Shown here: positions 37,445 to 47,939 of the stretch, piece after piece
Layout: each line of letters starts with the position of its first letter
Position numbering within the stretch: the first letter of the stretch is position 1
Source of the DNA: Pycnopodia helianthoides
Lineage: Eukaryota; Echinodermata; Asteroidea; Forcipulatida; Asteriidae
Reading direction: 5' to 3'
DNA length: 64,000 nucleotides
Assembly: GCA_032158295.1 (NCBI GenBank)
Contig: CM063251.1
Location: 15,451,757-15,515,756, forward strand
Made by a program: the position numbers and the translations under genes
The notes under the pieces: model-generated
Told to the model about the DNA's origin: nothing
Seen by the model: only the letters and a program-made list of their open reading frames with translations
Database searches by the model: none

Positions 37445-37779
37445 TAAGGATTATTTTACTAGTTGACCTCAACTAAATTTGAAGGCAGTCGGTTACAGAA
37501 TTTCAACCAACCATTTTTTTCTGACTAAACATGCTAAATCGATTAATATGAAGCTGAAGACAAATGCTCTCTTGTTCTTATTCGTAACACAGTCTTATTC
37601 TTAACTAACCACACAGTACACGAAGTCTCAATGTTTGTTGTAAAAAATTGTCGTACGTAAGCAAACTTACCCAATAAATTTCGACTATTTCAACCAGCCT
37701 TCAGCTAGCTTGTTAAACACCAGATAGAATTCCAACATGAAGTTGTACCATAACTTGTGATTGTGTGACAAAATATCTA

Positions 37780-38060
37780 CTGGAAAAACCAAGAGCTCAC
37801 GAAAGAAAACTCAACAAATATCACATTATGGAGCAGTTCCACGTTGGAAATTTAGAGACGTGTGAGCATTAAAAGTCCATTCCTCCTGCTGGTCAACACA
37901 CACAAAACGGACGACCGAACGCAGGGCCGGAGTCTGACATGAGTTTTGTCGAGTAAAATTGATGTGTGGTGTGCATGTGTACTGTGTAGCTAGCTAGCTA
38001 GCGTAGCTGTTCACACGCAAGAAAACCGCAATAGGTTGGCGGCCAATCAAAAAGGTTGTT
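37780..38060 (-). promoter_or_regulatory. Candidate SMAD4 promoter or 5' UTR region
   Basis: The stretch has several CpGs, a GGCCAAT (CCAAT-box) at 38041 and a gctagctagctagc run at 37990-38002. It precedes the first coding exon by about 4 kb. The placement is a guess from composition; the true start site could lie farther right, including near 46.8 kb. Confidence 0.25.
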
Positions 38061-38544
38061 TCATTGGAACAAACATGACTCACGCACTGGTTATCCAACC
38101 AGAATCGTTGTCAAATCAGTCCTGGCAAATTGTTCTTACCAACTGCGAATAATTATCAACTTTCCCATTTGCAAACGGCATGGTCTCTCCAATAAACACA
38201 ATGACGCCCGTTTCGGAATCACTGGGTGCCAAGTTCAGCCATAAGCCTTTTTGAGGTATGGTGGACACTAACTACAGGAGTGCACTGTTTGGTTTGGGTG
38301 CATACAGACAAAATAACCAAACCTAATAGAGTACAGTATTGTGTCCAACCATATCTCAAAATGGCCTATTTTGAAAAAAAATGAATATTTTAAAGAATTT
38401 TAAATTCTTTAAAATATTCAATGATTGAGGGAGAAATAAAGGCCATAATTTTAAAACAAACTGGGGGGGGGGGGCTAAAGGGCTGATCTTGTACTTAATA
38501 CTGGCGTCAATTATCTAGAGCCGATCTCTGGTGTAGGCCATACC

Positions 38545-38585
38545 ATAGAGCAAGGAACTGTTCCTTGCTCGATGGCCATACCATG
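38545..38585. repeat. Small perfect hairpin
   Basis: catagagcaaggaac and gttccttgctcgatg form a hairpin just left of the tandem units. The phrase accatagagcaaggaac recurs in both copies of the 579-bp duplication at 59623-60780. Confidence 0.6.
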
Positions 38586-39094
38586 ATGATGCAGATTGCA
38601 GACACAGTGCGAGTATGAGGTGGCCAGTATTATTTCGGTGATGTAATAGGGGGAAGGGGAAAATACTACGGCAAAGCTTTAGCAAACACTGTCAAAGAAT
38701 TTAAAGAAATATCGCTGGACCGTATGTAGCAGTGTGTGTCCCCAAGTGCCAGCCAAGAGGAAGGAATTATTCCGTTCCACAACCACTGTAAAAAAATAAA
38801 TAATAAACTTGCTCGTCAAAGGAGATTCAAAATTGCGAATAGAAGGAGTCTAAAAAGTTTCAAACAATTATATTTGTAGAATTTGAACAAAACTTCCACG
38901 TGAAACTTGAAACTTAAAGTTATTTCCACTAGAAAATCATGTGTTGGGTAATGATAAATTGCTGTGTTTGTGCGGGGTTTTAATCTATTTCATTTTTTAT
39001 TTATTTTTAGTTTTGTTATGTTATTGTTTTTGCGAGGCCGCCCATACTTTTGCCAATCACTGGTTGCAAGAAAGGCCCATACGATCCCTTGCCA

Positions 39095-39155
39095 ATTCAC
39101 GAATGGGTAATAAAGTGATTGCGCAATCACGATAACAAAAGAGAAACTATAATTG
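39095..39155 (+). promoter_or_regulatory. Upstream promoter of vault-RNA-like gene 1
   Basis: ATTCACGAAT lies at 39095-39104 (about -85 to -76), the palindrome GTGATTGCGCAATCAC at 39115-39130 (about -65 to -50, where a PSE would lie) and ACTATAATTG at 39146-39155 (about -34 to -25). The same three blocks keep their order and spacing before genes 2 and 3. Confidence 0.6.
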
Positions 39156-39179
39156 ACTTACATTCACCTGTATAGACTT

Positions 39180-39275
39180 GTGCCGGCCTAGCTAAGTGGT
39201 TACTTCGCATTTGCTTTAAAGTCTGACACTTTGTTGAAATTCAACTACCGTACCACTGGCGCCATCTGGCATTTT
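39180..39275 (+). ncRNA. Vault-RNA-like gene 1
   Basis: Vault RNAs are short pol III transcripts (about 80-150 nt) associated with the vault ribonucleoprotein in deuterostomes. This block begins GTGCCGGCC and then TAGCTAAGTGGTTACTTCG, which matches the 5' part and box A of vertebrate vault RNA (TTAGCTCAGCGGTTACTTCG). It ends ACTGGCGCCATCTGGCA before eight T, comparable to the vertebrate GGGCGCTCTCCAGTC-TTTT end. TGCCGG at the 5' end pairs with CTGGCA at the 3' end, with one G-U pair. A box B-like GTTGAAATTC precedes the 3' motif but is weak. The length is about 95 nt. tRNA-derived SINE origin is the main alternative; the terminal stem, T-run and upstream TATA argue against it. Confidence 0.7.
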
Positions 39276-39980
39276 TTTTAACCGTAGTTTTTCTAATTGA
39301 AACATTATTCGTTACATTTTTCTGTACAGTTAAGATGATGTTCGTCAATATTTAGTTTTTCTTTCTCTGGTTATTGAAGTTAGGATTTTCATTTGATTGG
39401 ATGCAGATTGCAGACACAGTGCAACTGCAAGTATGAGGCGGCCGTGTGTCGGTGATGTGATAGGGGGAAGGGGGAAATACTATGGCAAAGCAGTGACAAA
39501 GAATTTGAAGAAATATTGCTGGACCGTATGTAGAAATGGTGAATTACTGGTGAGGGTCCCCAACTGACAGCCGAGAGGAAGGAACTATTCCGTTCCACAA
39601 CTAATAATAGAAGTATATTTTTTAAAAATCTTGCTCGTGAAAGGAGATTCAAATTGTTGAGAGGAGTCTAACAAGACAAAAAAAGTTTCAAACAATCATT
39701 ATTGCAGAATTTGAAAAAAAAAAACGTCCACGTGAATGATTTATTTAGTGCAATTGGTGTCATTGATAGCATTGTTGTATTAAATGATACATTGTTGTGT
39801 TTTGGGTTTTTAACTTGTTTGTTTATCTTATTATTATTTTTTTATTATTATTATTATTACTATTAAAATATATTTATTTATAAATAATATATTTGAGGCC
39901 GCCCATATTTTTGCCAACCACTGGTTGTCAAAGTTGTCGTTGTGACGTCGCAAAAGAAAGGCCCATACGATCCCTTGCCA

Positions 39981-40038
39981 ATTCACGAATGGGTAATAAA
40001 GTGATTGCGCAATCACGATAACAAAAAACTATAATTAG
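39981..40038 (+). promoter_or_regulatory. Upstream promoter of vault-RNA-like gene 2
   Basis: ATTCACGAAT at 39981-39990, then gtgattgcgcaatcac, then ACTATAATTAG at 40028-40038, about 24-34 bases before the presumed start. This is the same layout as gene 1. Confidence 0.6.
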
Positions 40039-40061
40039 CTCAAATTCACCTGTATTTACTT

Positions 40062-40152
40062 GTGCCGGCCTAGCTAAGTGGTTACTTCGCATTTACAACT
40101 ATTGAATCTTTCATAATTGAACTCCCGTACCACTGGCGCCACCCGGCATTTT
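40062..40152 (+). ncRNA. Vault-RNA-like gene 2
   Basis: It has the same 5' block (GTGCCGGCC, TAGCTAAGTGGTTACTTCG) and 3' motif (CCACTGGCGCCACCCGGCA) ahead of a run of T. Here TGCCGG and CCGGCA pair perfectly, where gene 1 has a G-U pair, so the stem is maintained. The middle (acaactattgaatctttcat) is diverged. Box B is not clear. About 91 nt. Confidence 0.68.
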
Positions 40153-41164
40153 TTTTTACCGCGTTTTTTTCTAGATGAAACATTATACATAACCCTTTGC
40201 TGTATAATTAACATAATGTTGGTCAATATTTAGTTTTTCTTTCTCTGGTTTTTGGAGTTATGATTGATAATGATAGCTTGACTGTCTCGTCATCGTACTG
40301 GAAAAATTGTTCTTTATTCTTTTTGCGGTGAAGGTTTTCATACGGCTCCACTTTGCCCGGGGTATGTCGTGATTTACGTGATTTAAAAAATACAATGTAA
40401 TTATCGCAATGCCACCTGCTGATTCAAGATGGCCGTCACAGCTGAGGCCATATTGGATTTTTCATTTACCATTTTTGCTTGTAATTTAAAGAATGTAAAC
40501 ATGTTGCCTCTTTGTTGAGCGTGGATACAGGTTTGCCAATTCGTATGAATGCAGATTTTAGACACAGTGCGAGTATGAGGTGGCCGTATATTTCGGTGAT
40601 GTAACAGGGGGAAGGGGAAAATACTGTGGCAAAGCTTTAGCAAACACTGACAAAGAATTTAAAGAAACATCGCTGGACCGTATGTAGCAGTGTGTGTCCC
40701 CAAGTGCCAGCCAAGAGGAAGGAATCATTCAGTTTCACAACTAATAATAGAAGTCAATTTAAAGAAAAATTGCTCGTGAAAGAAGACTCAAAATTGTGGA
40801 GAGGAGTCTACAAAGACATGACAAGTTTCAAGCAATCATAATTGTAGAATTCGAACAAAAACGTGGAATGTGGAGTTATTTCCACTAGAAAATCATGTGA
40901 TGTTTAGCATCATTGATTTATTTAGTGATTGGTGTAATTGATAGCATTGTTGTATTTAATAATAAATATTTGTGTTCGGGGTTTTTAATTTGTTGAATTA
41001 TCTTATTTTATTATTATTTTGTTAATGTTATTTTTTTTTATTCATTTATTTATTTTTATTTTTTTTGCAATTGAGGCTGCCCATACTTTTGCCAACCACT
41101 GGTTGTCAAAAGTTGTCGTTGTGACCTCGCAAAAGAAAGGCCCATGAGGATCGATCCCTTGCTA

Positions 41165-41227
41165 ATTCACGAATGGGTAATACAGTGATTGCGCAATCAC
41201 GATAACAAAACAGGAACTATAACTAGC
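41165..41227 (+). promoter_or_regulatory. Upstream promoter of vault-RNA-like gene 3
   Basis: ATTCACGAAT at 41165-41174, gtgattgcgcaatcac, and ACTATAACTAG at 41217-41227 (about -33 to -23). Confidence 0.6.
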
Positions 41228-41249
41228 TTGAATTCCACAACATTTCCTT

Positions 41250-41344
41250 GTGCCGGCCTAGCTAAGTGGTTACTTCGTTTAAACTGACATTCCGACAATT
41301 GTTGAAATTCACCTTTCGTACCACTGGCGCGATCCGGCATTTTT
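41250..41344 (+). ncRNA. Vault-RNA-like gene 3
   Basis: It opens GTGCCGGCC then TAGCTAAGTGGTTACTTCG and closes CACTGGCGCGATCCGGCA before nine T. TGCCGG/CCGGCA pair fully. The interior includes ttgttgaaattcac as in gene 1. About 95 nt. Confidence 0.68.
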
Positions 41345-41509
41345 TTTTTACCGTATTTTTTCCAATTGAAACATTATTCGTAACATTTTGCTGTACAGTT
41401 AAGATAATGTTGGTCAATATTTAGTTTTTCTTTCTCTGGTTATTGAAGTTATGAATAATTTACATTTACCCCAAACGCCCTCTCGTGGCAGTTTTTGAAA
41501 TTGTATTTC

Positions 41510-41906
41510 TTAAAGGAACATTACAGAATTGGTAAGAACAAAATTTGTAAAATATACTTTTTGATCACAGATTTACATAAAACTTACACGGTCTAATGAT
41601 GATGATAGAAGAAAACATCCCTTGAAATATTTATGTCTGAAATGCCATATTTGATGAGAAATTAATAAACAAATTTTCCGATTGGAGTTTATCGCTCAGT
41701 GAGCGTTTTATTCATTTGTTGAAGCTATATGATTTCATGCAAATGTGTAATCGGTTTTTCACTATTTTTTTCTCGTGACCCAGATGGCCGATCGATCTCA
41801 AGCTTCTACAGGTTTGCCAGTTTATGTATATGGTGGATTACATAGAGTGCTTACACTGCCAGCAACTGTTTTGTTAGCAAAAACCAATTCTGTAATGTTC
41901 CTTTAA
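41510..41906 (-). mobile_element. TTAA MITE, family A, complete copy
   Basis: TTAA, AGGAACATTACAGAATTGGT, a body of about 350 bp, the complementary terminus, and TTAA. It is inverted in its inner part relative to 2991-3382 and sits just after the third vault-RNA-like unit. Confidence 0.9.
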
Positions 41907-42282
41907 TGTTCGTATATGCAAGGAACATTATTTGTGGAAAATTACATGAAAAGCGGCCGTGAACTTTGAGAAAATACAGAGGGAGTGTACAATGTTCGTG
42001 ACACCTTGGCACTATGACATTTTATTTTGACCCTGTTATGAAAAAATGGCTGTTATGTTACTGAAGTTATCCTTTTGCATGCGCCCAAGTCTTATGCTTT
42101 ATAGACCTATACATAATTTATATCATTGCCCTCGTGCTCACCACATAGATTCAATTTATTGGAATCGTGGGATGAACCACAAAATATGGGCTCCCGCCGA
42201 AGACGACTGTCGCGTCAAAGTAGACAAAGATGGGACGCTGTAGAGTCTACGATTCGAACATGGCATTGAGCTATTGTCGCCC

Positions 42283-42339
42283 ATTCACGAATAGTACGAA
42301 AAACATGAATATGGAAACGGTACCTCACATATATAAAGG
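42283..42339 (+). promoter_or_regulatory. Upstream promoter of vault-RNA-like gene 4
   Basis: CCATTCACGAATAG at 42281-42294 keeps the distal element of genes 1-3, and TATATAAAGG at 42330-42339 (about -32 to -23) is a canonical TATA box. The intervening palindrome is absent. Confidence 0.6.
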
Positions 42340-42361
42340 ACAATTTCCGCACTTTGAAATT

Positions 42362-42456
42362 GTGCCGGCATAGCTGTGTGGATACTTCGAACAAATGTTT
42401 ATTGCCTAAGTAGGCGGTCGCTACCGTACAGTCCACTAGCGCAATCTGGCACTTTT
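42362..42456 (+). ncRNA. Vault-RNA-like gene 4, divergent
   Basis: This copy lies outside the tandem units and differs in most of its flank. It keeps GTGCCGGCATAGCTGTGTGG, ATACTTCG, the 3' motif CTAGCGCAATCTGGCA and a T5 terminator. Its box B region (GGTCGCTACC) is more tRNA-like than in genes 1-3, and TGCCGG/CTGGCA pair with one G-U. Conservation of only the RNA ends, box A, TATA and the -75 element in an otherwise unrelated flank is the best evidence that the RNA is real. About 95 nt. Confidence 0.68.
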
Positions 42457-44160
42457 TCTCAAAATATGTGCTTTTCGAAAGTTGCAAGGCTTGATGTCAT
42501 GTTTTGTACGACATGAATCATGTACCTATGGAATGTCTTCTTTCCCGGTTGTGTCGAATATTATTCTACTATTGTATTAAAAAGTGGTAATAATTTGATT
42601 AAATGTATCTTCGTACCCCAGGTATCTAATATCATGTGTTTAAAAATCATTAGTTTGATTAAGGTATAGCCTATCTTAAGAAATCGTTTTTAATGTGCGC
42701 GGATCGGTAGAATCATGGAAATCGAGGACAATAAGCATATTTTTTATGTGATAATACGAGTATTGAAATATTATTAACTGTGTAATATTCTGTTTCAAAC
42801 GTACCAAGCGGTTGTTCTGTTAAGGGAAACATTATAGTTTGGCTCCTACTTCTGCTAAGAAAGCGAATGCTTTATAGCTATGATAACAAAGGCAATCTAC
42901 GTTTGAATTTATTGATTGGATAATGAGTACAACAACAAAAGATGGCTGAAAAATCGCCAGCATGAGAATGCTTGTGCAACCATAGGAACAGTGCAAGAGG
43001 GTGGTGAGACAAAACCAAAATACTACAGTGAATTACGCGTTTAAAGCACATGTACAACATTGGTAATTGTCAGTATCTGCAATGTATGTGACCCAACATA
43101 CACACGAAATAACAAACATGTGAAAGTTTAAGCTCAATCGGTCATCGCAGTACGAGAAAATAGTGAAAAACCCTTTTTTTTATGTTTTCACTGTTTTCAA
43201 TCGGATGTTATCATCGTGATAAAGACCATTTCCTAAAAACTATAGTATTTTAAGCAGAACTGTTTCAAGGGAAGTTTTCCACCAGGACCATCTTTATACC
43301 ATGTAAAAGTAATGTGCAAATTTGTGAACATTTATATTTTCAACCTCACTAATGTTGTACACACCCATAGTCATAACTATTGTCAGTGCAGTTTACGTCA
43401 CTCCAATGCAATGAATCATACAAAAACAAATGAGTCACAGTCCTGGGCCCAATTTCTAAGAGCTGCATAAGTAGAAAACACTGCTTAACGAATTCATGCT
43501 CAGCGAAAATCAGCAGGATACCAGTCACAAAGTGGTACGCGTGACATGGCATTTTGGCTGGTGACGTTAATTTGGTAAGCATAATAGTTTTGTGCTTAGC
43601 TTCTTTTTGTGCTTCAGCAGCTCTATGAAATTGGGCCATGTTCGTAGATGCACAAAAGTATACTTCGGTGCGGTATTGGCTTAGAAGAAGGGGTCTCAGT
43701 GACTGATTATGCTGTTTCAAAACGAAAGAAAAAATACATTACAGAAACTTTCGCATATGGACACCGCGCGCACAATGTAAAAGGTGTGCAAAATTTGTGT
43801 GTTGGCCTACATGGCCGATGGGCGACTTGATTTAATGCTGGGATCCTGACAATAATTCATTGTATGGTTTCCTACCACTTATCATTGACGGTTTTTTGTG
43901 CAACTACCACATGAAAACTTGTAAATTTCTTGAATCTTTATACTAAATTTGTATGGGTTAAATCGGCCAAAAATCAGACTTAGTATCTTTACGGAGGTGT
44001 ACACAGCACCGAAAATAGATCACAAGTAGGAAGACAAAAAACACTAACAGATTAGCCGTTGCATCAACAAGGAATCAAAAAGGCTAAGAAGCACAAAATA
44101 ATTATTACTTTAGACCTAATCTTCAATATTATGTTGTTGTTGCTCTGGGGGTTTTTTTTC
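42457..44160. other. Intergenic stretch
   Basis: It contains a decayed family B MITE (about 43037-43280), a family C hairpin (43445-43637) and a segment at 43790-43900 repeated in diverged form at about 24795-24915 (tggcc.acatg..gatg.gcg.gattta). No supported gene. Confidence 0.5.
43445..43637. mobile_element. Hairpin MITE, family C
   Basis: gggcccaatttctaagagct and cagctctatgaaattgggcc form the ends. The interior has ggataccagtcacaaa and cattttggctggtgac as in other members. Confidence 0.78.
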
Positions 44161-44219
44161 AGGAAAGAGAACAGATGTCAAAGAGGGGGAAGAAGAGCAG
44201 ATTGAAAAGATCAAGCAAT
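44161..44219 (+). CDS. Possible terminal coding exon, unrecognised
   Basis: A run of T ending ttttttttcag at 44150-44160 is a strong acceptor. One frame after it reads KRTDVKEGEEEQIEKIKQ and then stops (TAA at 44217). The charged, helical composition looks coding, but a second frame is also open (Lys/Ser-rich) and no upstream exon was found. Treat as a low-confidence candidate. Confidence 0.2.
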
Positions 44220-44871
44220 AATCTTTCTCAAAAGATAACCAGGATTCTAAGAAACGTGCTCAAAACATAAAAGCAGTGCCGCTCCAAAAATAACCGTAAA
44301 TGTTCAGAAAGCAGCATCTTCAGCTTATAAGACAAATATTGGGGCCCTTTTACCTCACCCTGATCCGTCTAGTAAACATACATTATTTCACACTTGTACC
44401 GTAATGTACCGACATTTTAAAACAGCCCCTCTCTCCTCTACTTTTCAACACTGATTAACGCAATTTATATTTCTTGGGTATGAAAAAGACTCCGATTTGC
44501 ACCCCTTTTTTCTTTCTTTTTTTTTCGTTCTCGATCTTCAAAAAAAAATTTAGCCATTTTGTGACAAACCACTTCTTTCTGATCGTTTATTTTATTGTTT
44601 GTTCTGCTTATCTTTGTTCCAAGAAATTGGTTTTTTTTTTAAACGGGGAAACTAGTCTCTGGCGAAAATCTCAGGAACTCCAACCTCATAATCTTTGCGA
44701 TCAATCCATGGACATCGACCACGGTTGCTATAACTATATGGCGCCCTCATTTGGCAGAAGGTGAATGAGTGCGCGACTGCAGTGCCAGGGCGCAATTCTT
44801 GTTTTGTACCACACATTTACAACGGGGTCAACAGGGAAGGGATCCGGGGAGGCGCCCATACCTCATGTGTG

Positions 44872-44905
44872 TATATAAAAGCCAGCGTGTGGTATGAAAA
44901 AAATC
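44872..44905 (+). promoter_or_regulatory. Possible TATA promoter
   Basis: TATATAAAAG is followed about 25-30 bases later by a purine-rich start region (ggtatgaaaa). Downstream, after ctaactgactggttcag (branch-like sequence and AG), a frame reads RIFEEFAQFVYETHNLQI and KQQLVLLK before a GTGAGA donor near 45089. No homologue is recognised. Confidence 0.25.
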
Positions 44906-45329
44906 TCAGCAAGGGCGCGGCGAGGTCATGAGGGCGACATTCCGCATCTCATTAATGAGAGAGCTAACTGACTGGTTCAGCGCATTTTTGAGGAATTTGC
45001 ACAATTCGTGTATGAGACGCACAATCTGCAGATTAAACAGCAGCTGGTGTTGCTCAAAGGTGGTTGTTGGATTTTTGTTTTGCTCAAGTGAGAATTTGCC
45101 TCACTGTTCATCTGCAACATATAACTTTCCATCTCCCAAGATCTTCCGCTGCTTCCGATAAATGTTGTTTACGTGAAAGTGCCACTCCCCGTGCCCCCCC
45201 CCCCCCCCGTCTCCGTGCCCGATTTGGCAGCGAAAAGAAGACTTAGAGATCCTGATATAATCGGATACAAGCCCGGCGGTATTTTGTCACTTTTTGAAGC
45301 TGGGGGACGGGTGGACCATGATCACCACC

Positions 45330-45475
45330 TCCATCGCCTGATGAAACGTGCACGCGCGTGAAAGGCTACCATTAGCTGAGAGTTGTGCGCAGCGCGTACA
45401 CACGCGTGCACGTTTCCGTTGTTTTCTTAAATCAAAGATGGTGGTCAATGACGTCATGTGCAATCCATCCATTAG
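45330..45475. repeat. Repeat family K copy
   Basis: It shares gctgagagttgtgcgcagcg, caaagatggtgg and tcaatgacgtcatgtgcaat with the copies at 485-645 and 58815-59055. Confidence 0.55.
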
Positions 45476-46739
45476 TTCACGAATGGAGCCCATAGATTAC
45501 AACAAATCCAGGGTAACCCCGTCTCTTGTTGCCGTATTTCTTTCCTCCGTGCATGCTCAAAATAAGGATTTGCTCAAAATGTGGCGGTGGCCGACTTTGC
45601 CGTCATGGTGTGTGTTGTTGTTGTTTTTTGTTTGTTTGTTTGTTGTTTTTTTAAATTTGCTTGAGTTTTTTAATGGGGGCGTTTTTGTGTTTGGTTTTTT
45701 GGTGGGTTGTTTTTTGGTTGCGAAAAATGAGCTACAATAATGTGACTCAAATAAAAATGAAATTGAAACAAGGCGTTTCAATCAAAATGCAATAAATAAT
45801 TGCTCAGACAGCACAGTTTAAAATATTACAAATGTTTATCTAGAAGAGTGATGTCATACGTGAACGGCAGCTAAGTCACGAAGGAAGACATGCAGTTTTA
45901 CCATGATTTACAGTTATAGCATCTTTTCTTAGAGGCCTTCTGCAAGCATGATTTTCGGGGGCGTGGCAAAATCGTTCTCTGTTTTTTCCCGCATTTGGAG
46001 GTTTCTTGAGGAAAAACAACACCGTATATAGTCAAATATAAAAATGGGGTTTACAAAATGGTAAAGGTTTGTGTTGCAGTAGGTTTCCGTTCCTCTTGGG
46101 AGCTTTGTTCGGACGGGAAAAATCGGACTTCCTTTCACCAGGTTAGTGCCGCAGAAAAGGAACACTGACACTTCATTAATAAAATAATAAGGTTGGCGTT
46201 CTATTTGGTCATGCTGGGGTGTTTTTTATGAATTTGTTTACAAACTTCAATTTATTTGGGGTGTTCTGGACAACGAGGCTCTACACCTTTTGTTTTTGTT
46301 CTGTTTTTTCTTTTGGTGTAAACTTAAACTTTAACTCTTAAAAACTGTATAGACATTGAGTCTCAGTCTGACAGTTTGTAATACAAATTGGGGTTGAGGC
46401 TTTCTTAATTTGGGGTTTCCTACAGAAAAAAACTCTCAGAAAGAAGTGGAAAATTGAAGGTCGTCGAATTAATGTTAAGACAAAAGAGCAATGTGTATCA
46501 TAATGTAAATAATATTTGTAAATAATGTAATAAATCGAGAAAACTCTTTGAAGCTTTCGATATTGTGCTCTACAAACGCTAATCTAAGTTTTCATGCTCT
46601 TCGTTCGTTGAATAATTATCAATCTAGCTTAAGAAGAAACTATCTCCAACAAGAAAATTATTTTAAATCAAAATGAATATTAATTTTATATTCTGAACTT
46701 CTACAAGCTCATCATTACTACTGCATGCATTTTTGAGGC

Positions 46740-46875
46740 GCTGCATGCTGGGACCGCCGCGCATGCGTATTTTCCAAAATGCCCCTCTATCGCAAAATAC
46801 CGCCTGTGCTGGTAACTAGTACATAGTCGACAGGCATTTTCCATTGTGTGAAGGCTAGTTGTGCTGTTTGGACCT
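46740..46875 (+). promoter_or_regulatory. Candidate promoter with NRF1-like site
   Basis: The stretch contains CCGCCGCGCATGCGTATT at 46753-46770, which resembles an NRF1 site, next to a GCATGCTGGGA motif like that bound by ZNF143. It is followed by a good ATG exon with a GTAAGT donor (46876-46904). CpG-containing, TATA-less promoters often look like this. It could also serve the minus strand. Confidence 0.45.
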
Positions 46876-46904
46876 ATGAATGATTATCAGAGGCAGAGCC
46901 AGGG
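46876..46904 (+). CDS. Possible first coding exon of the membrane-protein gene
   Basis: ATG followed by MNDYQRQSQ and a split Gly codon ends at GG|GTAAGT (phase 2). Joined to an acceptor at 52546-52547 (acttgag), it would continue RSESLLLLVFVNWRSSLTG and then into the frame of the next exon. The phase fits, but that acceptor is weak, and other exons may intervene. Confidence 0.35.
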
Positions 46905-47939
46905 GTAAGTTCGCTGTTGATTTAGTATTATTACTGATTATACCTAATTTAGTATGTAGATATTTTCCCTGATCTCTCTTCAGTAAAGTAGGAAGTGATA
47001 ACGAGGTGACGAGAATTTAATAATTGTTACGTTGTGTCAGTTTTGTGCGTGGCACATAATGGCCGTACACAGACACAGTGACGAACCTAACTGTATGCCG
47101 TCTTACTGTATTTGCTAACTCATTTAATAACTGGCTAAACATAACTTAGATTTAAAACAACAAAGGGTCTACGTACGGTACATGAGTCATTTGTTTCGCA
47201 TTGTAGCACTTCCTTCCTCCAGAGTCCATATGGTAGCACTGAGGCATATGTACAGATGTTGCACACGGTAGTACAAACTTTTTCAGTGCTTGCACTGCCA
47301 CTGCCTATATCATGTATTTATATGTATTAAAAGCTACCACAAGATATTCGTCATGCCCTAGGCTAGCCCCATAAATACTAATACTAATAGGGCCAATCCA
47401 CTTTGTATTGTTATTGTAGCATGGTCGTGGACTGGGTCACAGCAGCGAGACATTGGAATAAATCACAGAACAAGAGCTGAAATTATGCACTTGATTACTA
47501 CTACTTTTGGCACTACTGAGTGCTACCTTACACTCCCAGGGGGCCCACTTTATCATGTAACCATACCAATTACCATGATGTAAGTCATTCTGCTCAGTCA
47601 CTAAGCTTATCAGTCACCTGCATACATTTCGTATGTACAATAACACCCAGATACTGGAGGTTGTAAAGTATTTCACCAGAACCAGAACCATGGGTGATGG
47701 GTCATATGAATAAAAAGTAGTAAATTCTGACAAGTAAGTATCCATTATAAATAAGCAAAAAGTAAAAGCATCAACCTCCATGTAGAGGCATTCAGTACCA
47801 GCATGGTACCAGCATCTTCTAAATTCCGTATGAATAAACTAAATTCTTTTACTGCACAGTACTCACTTTGGAGTAAACATTTCTGATATCAAGCTGTTGC
47901 CATGGCTGAATGGCTCTTAACAAAAGTTTCCCTTTGTGT

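Larger units (their letters stand above)
38588..41450 (+). repeat. Three tandem units of about 0.8-0.9 kb, each with a vault-RNA-like gene
   Basis: Units 38588-39382, 39400-40260 and 40545-41450 share the same order. Each begins gatgcagattgcagacacag, then tatgaggtggcc, gaaggggaaaatact and ctggaccgtatgtag. Each continues with gccgcccat, attcacgaatgggtaat, gtgattgcgcaatcac, the RNA block and ttggtcaatatttagttttt. A spacer (40261-40544) separates units 2 and 3. The units differ by many substitutions and indels, so the duplication is not recent. Confidence 0.92.
44220..46739. other. Intergenic stretch
   Basis: It holds a TATA-like site at 44872, a possible exon near 44971, a poly-C run at 45195-45209, a family K repeat (45330-45475) and a TG/T-rich tract (45610-45720). 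The rest shows no feature I can support. Confidence 0.45.

Noticed and set aside
37223..37447. Cysteine-rich 74-residue frame
   Set aside because: Listed start is TTG, the frame is not kept in the neighbouring tandem copy, and no signal peptide or cysteine pattern of a known family is seen.
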